64,000 bases of DNA. Source: Psychromonas sp. MB-3u-54 (lineage in GTDB: Bacteria; Pseudomonadota; Gammaproteobacteria; Enterobacterales; Psychromonadaceae). The first letter of the stretch is position 1. The number at the start of each line of letters is the position of its first letter. Of this stretch, positions 26,868 to 34,869 are shown piece by piece. The translations under genes and the position numbers were made by a program. Below the pieces are notes generated by a model that saw only the letters and a list, made by a program, of their open reading frames with translations, was not told where the DNA came from and searched no databases. Location: contig NZ_PJBP01000118.1 in the NCBI RefSeq assembly GCF_002836415.1, positions 1 to 64,000 on the forward strand, in the 5' to 3' direction.

Positions 26868-27890
26868 ATGAATACATTGTCTAAAACACTACTAGCAAGC
26901 GCTGTTATTTTGGGTTTAACAGCCTGCGGTGGCTCTGACTCTGCACCTGCAACGACTAAGGTTGATATCGGCGTTTCTGATGCGGCCATTGATGAAGTGA
27001 GTCAAGTCGTTGTGCATTACACTAAAATTGCTTTATTACCTCAAACTGAAGGCCAAGACCCAATTGTATTAGATTTTGAAGAAGAAGTGCAAGTGGTTAA
27101 CCTACTTGATTTCCAAGGTAGCAAAAAATTCTTGTTACTTGATGACCAAGAAGTGCTAGTGGGTGACTACAAAGCTTGTTTATTTGTTCAAGATGGAAAT
27201 ACAGCCAATCCCAGCCTTTCTTCACATGTGCTACTAGCTGATACAACGACATTACAAGCACTTAACGTACAAGGTAATGGTGCGTGTCCACAGGGTGTTG
27301 GTAAAGAAGAGGGCACTGGAGTTCTGTTCTTTAACAATGCATTTACTATTGATGCAGAAAACAATAACTACGTGATTGAATTTGATCTACGTGGCCTTAA
27401 AGAAGATCCTAAAAAGGCAGATGATTATATTATTAAACGTACTTGGGTTGATATCATCAACACAAACACAACCGGTAACCTAGCAGGTAGTATCTCTGAG
27501 AATGCCTTTTTAGCTTGTGAAGCAACTTCTCCAAATACTGAAGATAATGGTTTTGCACACTCTGTTTACCTATACCCAGGAGCAACAACGGAAGGTGAAA
27601 TTGGAGATGTTGATGGTGAATTAACGGGTACAGTGGCACCTATCAGTACTTCTTTATTAACTGAAGATACAACTGGAGGAGAAACGGTTTACACATATGA
27701 GTTTGGTTTCCTAGAGCCTGGTGATTACCGTGTTGCTTACACTTGCATGGCAAATGACGATGCGTCCGATACCGAAGAACCGGATGTACTAAGTGCAGAT
27801 ACATTCACCTTCTACAGCAAACCAGATGTTACAGCGGTTGTTAAAGGTGAGACAGCGGTTGTTACTGACATTGATGTCGTAGCACCTTAG
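26868..27890 (+). CDS. DUF4382 lipoprotein
   Basis: This 340-residue secreted protein starts NTLSKTLLASAVILGLTACGG, a type II signal peptide with lipobox LTAC, so it should be lipid-anchored. The next 150 residues (KVDIGVSDAAIDEVSQVVVHYTKIAL..) are the DUF4382 domain, an acidic beta-sandwich of unknown role. The C-terminal part is also beta-rich and acidic, compatible with a cold, saline periplasm or cell surface. I use ATG 26868 because AAAAGGGA lies at proper distance and it begins the signal peptide. An in-frame extension to 26835 would add 11 unlikely residues. It stands alone and has its own terminator. Confidence 0.85.
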   Translation: MNTLSKTLLASAVILGLTACGGSDSAPATTKVDIGVSDAAIDEVSQVVVHYTKIALLPQTEGQDPIVLDFEEEVQVVNLLDFQGSKKFLLLDDQEVLVGDYKACLFVQDGNTANPSLSSHVLLADTTTLQALNVQGNGACPQGVGKEEGTGVLFFNNAFTIDAENNNYVIEFDLRGLKEDPKKADDYIIKRTWVDIINTNTTGNLAGSISENAFLACEATSPNTEDNGFAHSVYLYPGATTEGEIGDVDGELTGTVAPISTSLLTEDTTGGETVYTYEFGFLEPGDYRVAYTCMANDDASDTEEPDVLSADTFTFYSKPDVTAVVKGETAVVTDIDVVAP

Positions 27891-27905
27891 TCTACTTTTT
27901 TGATT

Positions 27906-27931
27906 AAAAAGGAGCCTTTGTGCTCCTTTTT
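27906..27931 (+). terminator. Terminator of the DUF4382 lipoprotein gene
   Basis: AAAAAGGAGC (27906-27915) pairs perfectly with GCTCCTTTTT (27922-27931) around a 6-nt loop, 16 bp after the stop codon. The right arm itself supplies the T-tract. Confidence 0.92.
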
Positions 27932-28888
27932 CTGGCTTGTGTCAGATCTTGCTTTTTGCCTTTTTTGATAATTAGTCTTTGTTCTAAGTCGCAATTGGGG
28001 CGATTGCGACTTAGCGTTCTAGCTCGGTTTGGGGCACAAAGCGCCCTAGTTTTTTGTTCTTTAATATCAATTTGAACAACTCAATGCAAAATGAAAGACC
28101 TGACCCGAATGGCATGTTCGTAAGCTTTCGCTTGTTAGCGCTTGGTTTAACTTTATTTGTTGGAGTTCCGCCCTTGACGGCGTGTTACTTTTCTTTCAAC
28201 AGCAAAAGAAAAGTAACCAAAAGAATGCCGTTCCGAGACGTTTTTTTATCTTACTAAATAAATCCCTTTTTAACGCACCAGTCCGGACAGCACATCCCTG
28301 TGCAGAGCCGTACTTAGTAGAAACATCCATGTTTCCACTTGCTCAATCAATTCTTTTAGTAAGTGGAAACATGAAGCGAATTTCAGGCTTATGACAGGGA
28401 CAGTCACTGCCTGTCCCTACAGCATTCTTTTGGGCGAGTTATGCAACAGCATAATGTCACGAGCGGCCTAAGCTCTGCGTGATCTGTTTTGTTTTTCTGT
28501 TGAAAGAGCATGACTCCCTCTAACTGCGAAACTGCGTTTCGGTTTCTCATCATCGACACGCCGTCAAGGGCGGAATTCCAACAAATAAAGTTAAACCAAA
28601 AGCCAGAAGCGAAAGCTTACTAATAAGTGATGCGCTATCAACTTTAGCAAGTCAACAACAACCTTGGGTGGCTTCGTTGTTCGGTATCGATGTTTACATT
28701 AATCCTTTGATTTAAAACACTTTGATTTTCATCTAAATTTTTGTGATTTTATATTTGTAGCTCGGTTTGACTGCAAAGTTTAATTTTCATTAAACTTAAC
28801 AAATATTTCTCAAATTTATATGTAAATGTCTCCTTTTTTGATAACCTTTATTAACCAATTATATAGAGTAGAATGAGATAAATTTAAT
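27932..28888. repeat. Repeat cluster: hairpin repeat, long inverted repeat and RAYT-derived tail
   Basis: 27997-28048 is a clean copy of the GGGGCG hairpin repeat. 28139-28182 and 28559-28600 are nearly perfect inverted copies of a ~42-bp block (TTATTTGTTGGAGTTCCGCC core) around a 380-bp centre, which itself holds small palindromes near 28310-28370 and 28393-28420. 28687-28757 is the left half of the RAYT-derived repeat. Small ORFs here (for example 28054-28257) follow the repeats and are not believed. Confidence 0.65.
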
Positions 28889-30346
28889 ATGAAATTCCAT
28901 CAACTTTTTCCTGAAGGCCAATACCCTTTCCATAGCCGGTATATTTATTTACTAACGAACATGATTACCAGTAAAGACCTAGACGTGTCGTTCGTAGATA
29001 TGGAAATACTATCTCTTGCATTAGGCCATGAGGCTAGTGAGCTATTTAAATGTATTTTAAAATGTACAAGTTCGTCGGAGAAGTTAAATAGTATTGCAGT
29101 CGATGGAATACTATTAAAAGAGGCTGTTAAAAGTCGGCTTAAAGTAACGAGTTCAGAGGTCTCAAGTACTGCTAATAAGGCTGTTGTTGATGTTGTTGTT
29201 GGGCAATATCAGATGAAAATTGATGCGTTAACTCGCCATAACTCCTTGTTGTCAGATGTCAGAAAAGAAAGAATTAGACAAAAAGAATTATTAAAAGCAT
29301 CAATTGGTCGACAAGAGCGAGTAAAATATAAAATCGATAAACAAGGCTTGCTAAAGGATAAACCGCAAAAACTAGAAAATAAAACAATGCCAGTCGAAAG
29401 CCGGGTTAATGTAACGAATTCAGTGATGCCAAACTCTGTTCATAAAGCGGTTGTCGATGAAAATTATCTGGATAGTATTGATAAAGTTGCCCAACCAAAA
29501 TCTCCAATATCAGATACAGAAAGGGCTAGGCAGAAAAAGTTATTGGAAGAATGTATTGAACGACAAGCGCTATTTAAAAAGAAAGTCGAAGAACAGCGAT
29601 TACTAAAAAATAAACAGCAAAGCCTGAAAAATATACAGCAAAGCCTAGAATATAAAAAAATAGCCGAGGAACAGAAACAAGAAAGGATTGAGCATAAAAA
29701 GCATCATATTGACTTTCCTGACTTTAATACATTTGATGTAAAGAAAAAGTCCAAACTTGCAAAACTATTAAACCAATTGCGACAAAAAGTAATCAGTGAA
29801 GATGAATTAAAGTGGTTAAAAGAGGTGGGGTTTGCTAATGAAGCTATTGAGAAAAAAAACAACCTCCATATTGCTCAAATTTATTTAACCAACTGGCTGG
29901 ATAAAAAGAAACCATGGGATCTTGTTAATGCTAGTGCCGCGTATAGAAAGCTAGATATGCCAAATAGAATTAAACCTATATTAGCAGAATCATATCCTTT
30001 TAAATTTACTAATAACAATGACAATTTAAAGTCTGCATTACTCACTACTTATGGTGGGGTTTGTCGAGATTTAGATAGTAATAAGCAATCTTTGAAGCTA
30101 GGTCATGAAGCGCATCAAGTAACCCCTCTAAACTTTCGACCTTGTACTTTACTTGGTGCTGTATACATATCGACAGGAGAGTTCGGTATTGGTCATGGGT
30201 GGTATGAAAAAGCGAGGGAAAGAGGGTTTAGTCAAAGCGCTTATGATAATGACATTCGTTCTATCTACCTGAGAGCAAATCAAGAGATGAAGAAACGCTT
30301 AAAACAAAATTTAATTCAAACTGGGCATAAGTATAATTGGTTATGA
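28889..30346 (+). CDS. Orphan coiled-coil protein with C-terminal TPR-like region
   Basis: I do not recognise this 485-residue protein. The first ~90 residues form a compact domain (FHQLFPEGQYPFHSRYIYLL..). Residues ~110-280 are Lys/Gln/Glu-rich with repeated RQ(K)ELLKASIGRQERVKYK and RQKKLLEECIERQALFKKK segments, suggesting an internal duplication and coiled coil. The C-terminal ~150 residues contain helix pairs like TPR motifs (LLTTYGGVCRDLDSNKQSLKLGHEAHQVTP; GAVYISTGEFGIGHGWYEKARERG). There is no signal peptide. It is AT-rich compared with neighbours, stands alone and is surrounded by repeats, so it was probably acquired. Confidence 0.6.
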   Translation: MKFHQLFPEGQYPFHSRYIYLLTNMITSKDLDVSFVDMEILSLALGHEASELFKCILKCTSSSEKLNSIAVDGILLKEAVKSRLKVTSSEVSSTANKAVVDVVVGQYQMKIDALTRHNSLLSDVRKERIRQKELLKASIGRQERVKYKIDKQGLLKDKPQKLENKTMPVESRVNVTNSVMPNSVHKAVVDENYLDSIDKVAQPKSPISDTERARQKKLLEECIERQALFKKKVEEQRLLKNKQQSLKNIQQSLEYKKIAEEQKQERIEHKKHHIDFPDFNTFDVKKKSKLAKLLNQLRQKVISEDELKWLKEVGFANEAIEKKNNLHIAQIYLTNWLDKKKPWDLVNASAAYRKLDMPNRIKPILAESYPFKFTNNNDNLKSALLTTYGGVCRDLDSNKQSLKLGHEAHQVTPLNFRPCTLLGAVYISTGEFGIGHGWYEKARERGFSQSAYDNDIRSIYLRANQEMKKRLKQNLIQTGHKYNWL

Positions 30347-30560
30347 TGTGGAGGGAATAAAAAGGATTGTGTAATGTTGTGGCTCAGTAACATTAGCCAT
30401 AACTTTGTAGTTTCTAGCTCGCTTTTTTTGGGGGGAGGGGGCGAAAGCGACTTATCTTTCTGCTGCGATGGAAAGTCCGCTGAATATGCAACAGGGCTTG
30501 TTTGATGGTTAATAAACGATTTTACAAAATTGCCTTAGTGTGTGAAACGAGGTATTAGAA

Positions 30561-30600
30561 AATAGCACAGAACTGTATATCACGGTTGCTCTGTGCTATT
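30561..30600 (-). terminator. Terminator of the 30609 gene
   Basis: AATAGCACAG (30561-30570) pairs perfectly with CTGTGCTATT (30591-30600). On the minus strand the stem ends in TTTTC. It lies directly after the stop of the minus-strand gene. Confidence 0.65.
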
Positions 30601-30608
30601 TATCAATA

Positions 30609-30983
30609 TTAAAGACCCGATAAAGACGCCCAGGTTTTTTTACCGATTAAAGTCTCCCCTTGGTACAAAGCAATTAAATCGCCTTCCCGGTGCCTTTTAG
30701 CTTTCAACACGACGCCATCCCATACGTCAGTTTCAAGCCGGTCGCCAACCACTATTTGCTGATGATATAATTCTGAAATATCATCCTGCTCTGCCAGTGC
30801 CTCGGATTCTGTGGCAAAAAAGCAGGGCAGATTGAAGCCTTCATGCTCGAAGATAGAGATACTAAATCCATTACCAGTTGGAGTCGCATGGACAAAGAAC
30901 TCACCTTTGCGAACTGCAATTTCCATGTCAAGCGATCCTTGATTGGCATCTAAAAGATGATTGAACATAACTTGAATTTCCAT
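30609..30983 (-). CDS. Hypothetical 124-aa protein
   Basis: I do not recognise this protein. It is a soluble, mildly acidic alpha/beta protein starting EIQVMFNHLLDANQGSLDMEIAVRKGEFFVHATPTG, with no signal peptide or membrane helix. I prefer the ATG at 30983 over the longer frame to 31040, since AAAGGA precedes it by eight bases. The gene is monocistronic, with a hairpin after the stop. It has no informative neighbour. Confidence 0.6.
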   Translation of the reverse strand: MEIQVMFNHLLDANQGSLDMEIAVRKGEFFVHATPTGNGFSISIFEHEGFNLPCFFATESEALAEQDDISELYHQQIVVGDRLETDVWDGVVLKAKRHREGDLIALYQGETLIGKKTWASLSGL

Positions 30984-31431
30984 TTTGTAATTCCTTTTAT
31001 ATTGATTTTTGTACGTATATAAAAAGACCCTTTCGTGCACTTAAAGCATGCATCAAACGGGGGTTGGATTTCAATTTAAACATTAGTTTATGACAGAAAT
31101 ATTAAATTAGCGGGTATATTTCCAATCGGCATATTGTGAAGTAATTAAGTGAACTGGATCACTGATTGTTAGTTTTGTTAGGCGCTATGGGCCGTAAGCG
31201 ACTTACATTGACAGGATCTAAAAACATACAATGTTATCAATGACTTTATTTTCTAAAAATATAAAAACGGTACAACCCATCTACAACTCTTGTTGCAGTT
31301 AGTTTTTGAGAATATTTACGTTTATACAAAGATCGCAATGCAAATACCGGCTGCGTACTTTTCAATATTAAGGGAGATGCGCAGCAGGGCGGTCGAATAT
31401 CTCATCATCAGCAGGAAAAATATTTCAAACA
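30984..31431. other. Gene-free region upstream of the 30609 gene
   Basis: No ORF was recognised. A GTTAGGCGC motif at about 31175 and a GCGACTTAC fragment near 31198 recall the dispersed hairpin repeat, but too little is preserved to call a copy. Confidence 0.35.
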
Positions 31432-32454
31432 TCAGGCATCTTTAAACCAGTGTTGTGTGCTATTGGCAAAATAAACTAAAGACAGCATGACCGGGACTTC
31501 GACCAATACGCCGACTACCGTTGCCAATGCTGCGCCGGAGTGCAAACCAAACAAAGAGATTGCCACTGCGACGGCCAGTTCAAAAAAGTTTGAGGTGCCA
31601 ATTAAAGATGCCGGGGCGGCAATGTTATAGGGTAGTTTAATTGCTATAGCGGCCGCATAGGCAATGGCAAAAATGCCATAGCTCTGAATCAGTAAGGGAA
31701 TAGCTATTAGTAAAATGGTCTGCGGCTGCGCCAAAATCGTTTGTGCCTGAAAGCCGAACAGCAGAATAACAGTGCCTAATAAACCAACGATCGACCAGGG
31801 TTTAGCTTTCGCAAGAAAGGTAGTGACACTATTTTTGCTGTGTTTGTGGTGAAAATAATGGCGGGTACTGACCCCGGCGAGCAAAGGTAGGACCACATAG
31901 AGGATCACCGACAGTAATAAGGTTTCCCAAGGTACGGTAATATCGCTTACCCCTAACAGAAAAGCGCTGATCGGTGCAAAGGCGAAGACCATAATAATGT
32001 CATTAACCGACACCTGTACCAAAGTGTAATTTGCATCACCTTTGGTCAGCTGGCTCCAGACAAAGACCATGGCGGTGCAGGGAGCGACGCCCAGCAGGAT
32101 CATTCCTGCTATATACTGATTAGCATCTTGCGGATCAACCCAATCAGCAAAGAATACTTTGAAAAATAACCAGCCCAATGCCGCCATCGTAAAAGGTTTG
32201 ATAAGCCAGTTAATGGTAAGGGTAAGCATTAACCCTTTCGGTTTTTTGCCCACATTTTTTATGGAGCTGAAATCAATCTGCACCATCATTGGATAGATCA
32301 TTACCCAGATTAAAAGCGCAACGACTAAATTGACATGTGCCCATTCAAGCCTGGCAATCTGCAAAAATGCGGCAGGCACTACACTGCCGAGAAACACACC
32401 GACCACGATACAAATACCAACCCAAAGAGATAAATAACGTTCAAAAATGCCCAT
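31432..32454 (-). CDS. acr3: ACR3-family arsenite efflux transporter
   Basis: This is a 340-residue, ten-helix protein of the bile/arsenite/riboflavin transporter superfamily. The ACR3 signature [13 protein letters not shown] (with the essential Cys) lies near residue 125, and [17 protein letters not shown] near residue 285 is equally diagnostic. It expels arsenite with the proton motive force. The start [19 protein letters not shown] and length are normal. Upstream lies a C-terminal piece of an ArsR repressor, so the operon appears to have lost its regulator. No arsenate reductase is visible. Confidence 0.94.
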   Translation of the reverse strand: MGIFERYLSLWVGICIVVGVFLGSVVPAAFLQIARLEWAHVNLVVALLIWVMIYPMMVQIDFSSIKNVGKKPKGLMLTLTINWLIKPFTMAALGWLFFKVFFADWVDPQDANQYIAGMILLGVAPCTAMVFVWSQLTKGDANYTLVQVSVNDIIMVFAFAPISAFLLGVSDITVPWETLLLSVILYVVLPLLAGVSTRHYFHHKHSKNSVTTFLAKAKPWSIVGLLGTVILLFGFQAQTILAQPQTILLIAIPLLIQSYGIFAIAYAAAIAIKLPYNIAAPASLIGTSNFFELAVAVAISLFGLHSGAALATVVGVLVEVPVMLSLVYFANSTQHWFKDA

Positions 32455-32497
32455 TTAAAACTCCTTCTCTTGTCTACTTAGTAGCGCAGCTTCATCT

Positions 32498-32655
32498 TCA
32501 TTGATTGCAGCAGCGTTGCTCTGGCCGAGTTTTTATTGGAGACAGCCGGTATCTGGAATAGTCTGTATTATTATAGGCTGTTTCTGCCGGGGCAGGATTT
32601 TCCCAATCGCTTAAAGTCGGATTCATTTGATAGAACAGCCACGGTTCCTGCGGAG
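32498..32655 (-). pseudogene. C-terminal fragment of an ArsR-type repressor
   Basis: A minus-strand frame reads PWLFYQMNPTLSDWENPAPAETAYNN and ends at TGA (32500-32498), 43 bp before acr3. This matches the C-terminal strand and helix of ArsR repressors (xxWxxYxLxPxLPxW). The helix-turn-helix and metal site are absent; a perfect hairpin takes their place. The call is tentative because the segment is short. Confidence 0.4.
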
Positions 32656-32685
32656 GGTCTATTTTCTGTTAGCGGAAAATAGACC
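32656..32685. repeat. Perfect 11-bp hairpin upstream of the arsR fragment
   Basis: GGTCTATTTTC (32656-32666) is mirrored by GAAAATAGACC (32675-32685) around 8 nt. There is no T-tract, so it is not a normal terminator. It sits exactly where the ArsR homology stops. Confidence 0.5.
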
Positions 32686-32938
32686 AAGTCGCCGGGAGGC
32701 TGAGGGGCGAATTAATGAGAGGGTGAAAAGGTCGATATGATTAACGGATAATGGGCGATTTCTTTAGCCTATCGGGCAGCCCTTTATTTTATAAAAGGAG
32801 TAAAACGGATGAAAAATTACTATCCGCCATTAACGGCAACCATTAACCGCAATCATGACTCACTTAGTGCGATAAAAGAGTCATTATTTTAAAATATTTT
32901 CACCGTTACGGGAAAATTTATTCTGAGCTGTTGATTAA

Positions 32939-33814
32939 TCAGACATCATGGAGGCAATGCTCTGCCATCTGATAACCTAGTTTTACCATTTCTGCTGAAC
33001 GCTCAAATTCCAGCGTGCCACAAGCATCTCTTGATATTTCTATAATGTAATCAGCGGGATAGGCCGCCAACTTTTGACGTGCAATAGTACTTTGCATGGC
33101 ATCAATGGCCAATTCCGCAATGTTGTAGATTTTCCAGTCAATTCCCTTTTCCGCTTGCGGTTTTTTATTCGCGGTAAAATGTTTAGTGATGGCGTCTAAG
33201 TTTCCAGGAATGTTCAAGCTGTTGTGAGATTTTTGTGCTGCTTTATGTTTTTGATGATGAATGGGCCCGCCAAGATTCACGGCAATAGTTAAATCCGTAT
33301 GGTCGCTAAAAGTTGGGGCAATAGGCACTGGGTTTAAAACGCCACCATCAATGAGGTCAACTCCTTTACGGACAACCGGGGTAAAAAACAAAGGCATTGC
33401 CATTGATGCGCGCAGTGCTTCAAATAGCGAACCTCTGTTTATCCAAATTTCTTTTTCATTTCTAATGTCCGATGCAACGGCAGTATAGGTGATAGGTAAA
33501 TCTTCTATCTGATAATCACCGAACAAATCGACTAAAACATTCATTATTTTATCGCCGCGTGCTTCATTGTTCCAATTGACATAAAATAATTTCAATTTGT
33601 AGATAGTCGTAATACTTTCGGCCCATGCTTCAAATTCATCCAATTTCCCCGCTGCATACATACCGCCTACCAATGCACCAACAGAACTACCGGATATTGA
33701 TTTTATTTCATAACCATGGGCTAATAACCAGCGTATGACGCCAATGTGCGCCATTCCCCTTGCGCCTCCACTGCCAAGCACCAGAGAAACGGTTTTTTTC
33801 TTTATTTTTGTCAT
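32939..33814 (-). CDS. Patatin-like phospholipase (RssA type)
   Basis: This 291-residue protein has the patatin catalytic features in order: the oxyanion loop GSGGARGMAHIGV near residue 15, the nucleophile elbow GSSVG near residue 43, and the dyad aspartate in DGG (LIDGGVLNP) near residue 155. Such RssA-like serine esterases act on phospholipids or lysophospholipids in the cytoplasm or at the membrane. There is no signal peptide. It is monocistronic and divergent from the DUF1415 gene. The physiological substrate is not known. Confidence 0.9.
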   Translation of the reverse strand: MTKIKKKTVSLVLGSGGARGMAHIGVIRWLLAHGYEIKSISGSSVGALVGGMYAAGKLDEFEAWAESITTIYKLKLFYVNWNNEARGDKIMNVLVDLFGDYQIEDLPITYTAVASDIRNEKEIWINRGSLFEALRASMAMPLFFTPVVRKGVDLIDGGVLNPVPIAPTFSDHTDLTIAVNLGGPIHHQKHKAAQKSHNSLNIPGNLDAITKHFTANKKPQAEKGIDWKIYNIAELAIDAMQSTIARQKLAAYPADYIIEISRDACGTLEFERSAEMVKLGYQMAEHCLHDV

Positions 33815-34052
33815 GGTGAGCCTTACATGTTAAGTGTTAATCTTTGTGACTGTTTAATGCAATATTTTGTTAGACTGACTTTTTTCTGGGTAATCTATTT
33901 TAGAATAGTCAAGTTGAACTATATGTTACTGAGAACAATCCGGGTTGCCAACTGAAGAGCTTGCTCTGTCACGAAGATAGATGTTGGCCGCCTAAGGGGT
34001 TAGACTATCACTTTGAAATTGTAACCTAAAAAAACAGATAGAATAGATAAAT

Positions 34053-34604
34053 ATGACTGATAAAAATGAAATTATTTCGGCTACCCAAAATTGGGTTAGC
34101 CAGCTGGTTGTGAAATACAATATCTGCCCCTTTGCCAGGCGCGAAGTTGAACGGGGCTCGATACGTTATTGTCAGGCAGAAGATGCCCAGTGCGAGGCCG
34201 TATTACAGACCTTATTGGACGAATGCCGCATTTTAGACGCTAATAACGAGTTGGAGACAACCCTGTTAATTTTGCCCAGTGGTTATGAGGGGTTTTATGG
34301 TTTTTTAGATCTGCTTGATATAGCTAATGATTTGCTGGAGTCGGAAGGTTATGAAGGTGTCTACCAATTAGCTAATTTTCACCCTGATTATTGTTTTGCC
34401 GATGAAGTGCAAAATGCACCATCAAATTATACTAATCGCTCCCCCTATCCAACCTTGCACCTTATTCGCGAAACAAGTATGGAAATGGCAATAGCCAATC
34501 ATCCCGATGTTGATAGTATTCCGCAGCGTAATATTGAATTTGCGAATAAAAAGGGCAATGCATTTTTTGCGGATTTATTGGCCGGTTGTTCAACTAAAAA
34601 ATAA
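34053..34604 (+). CDS. DUF1415 family protein
   Basis: This 183-residue soluble protein starts with a helix followed by NWVSQLVVKYNICPFARREVERGSIRY, and later has YQLANFHPDYCFADEVQNAPSNYTNRSPYPTLHLIRE. Both blocks are the conserved core of DUF1415. Conserved Cys, Asp and His residues suggest a catalytic or metal site, but no function has been established that I can name. The gene is monocistronic, and the 265 bp after it hold a striking inverted repeat. Confidence 0.88.
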   Translation: MTDKNEIISATQNWVSQLVVKYNICPFARREVERGSIRYCQAEDAQCEAVLQTLLDECRILDANNELETTLLILPSGYEGFYGFLDLLDIANDLLESEGYEGVYQLANFHPDYCFADEVQNAPSNYTNRSPYPTLHLIRETSMEMAIANHPDVDSIPQRNIEFANKKGNAFFADLLAGCSTKK

Positions 34605-34729
34605 TTTTTTTTGAGTATAAAACAAGCAACTTGAAGGTTAAAAACACAGTGCTGCTTTATTGGCGCAGGGGATTGTTATTTTAGCGATTGAAAAAGCACA
34701 ATCTCCTCGAAAAGCATCGACAAATTGTC

Positions 34730-34767
34730 TTTATCCTTATAAATTAGCCCCAATTTATAAGGATAAA
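34730..34767. repeat. Perfect 16-bp inverted repeat upstream of the SMC-like operon
   Basis: TTTATCCTTATAAATT (34730-34745) is mirrored exactly by AATTTATAAGGATAAA (34752-34767) with a 6-nt spacer. It lies 102 bp before the start of the SMC-like gene and 126 bp past the DUF1415 stop. It could be an operator or a bidirectional terminator. Confidence 0.75.
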
Positions 34768-34869
34768 CGACTTAAAGATGCTGAACGGTGCATTTCAACA
34801 TCGCATTTTTAAGTTACTTGCTTATATTTATCTCTATTTTGTACAAAAGCATTCACACAAGGATTTTTT

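Noticed and set aside
28054-28394. Two small overlapping plus-strand ORFs (67 and 70 codons)
   Set aside because: They run through an inverted-repeat block and a palindromic centre; no protein family or ribosome site.
31168-31200. attC site suggested by GTTAGGC
   Set aside because: No complementary RYYYAAC core or stem was found within 150 bp on either side.
32656-32685. Terminator
   Set aside because: A perfect hairpin but without a T-tract on either strand and with no intact gene ending there.
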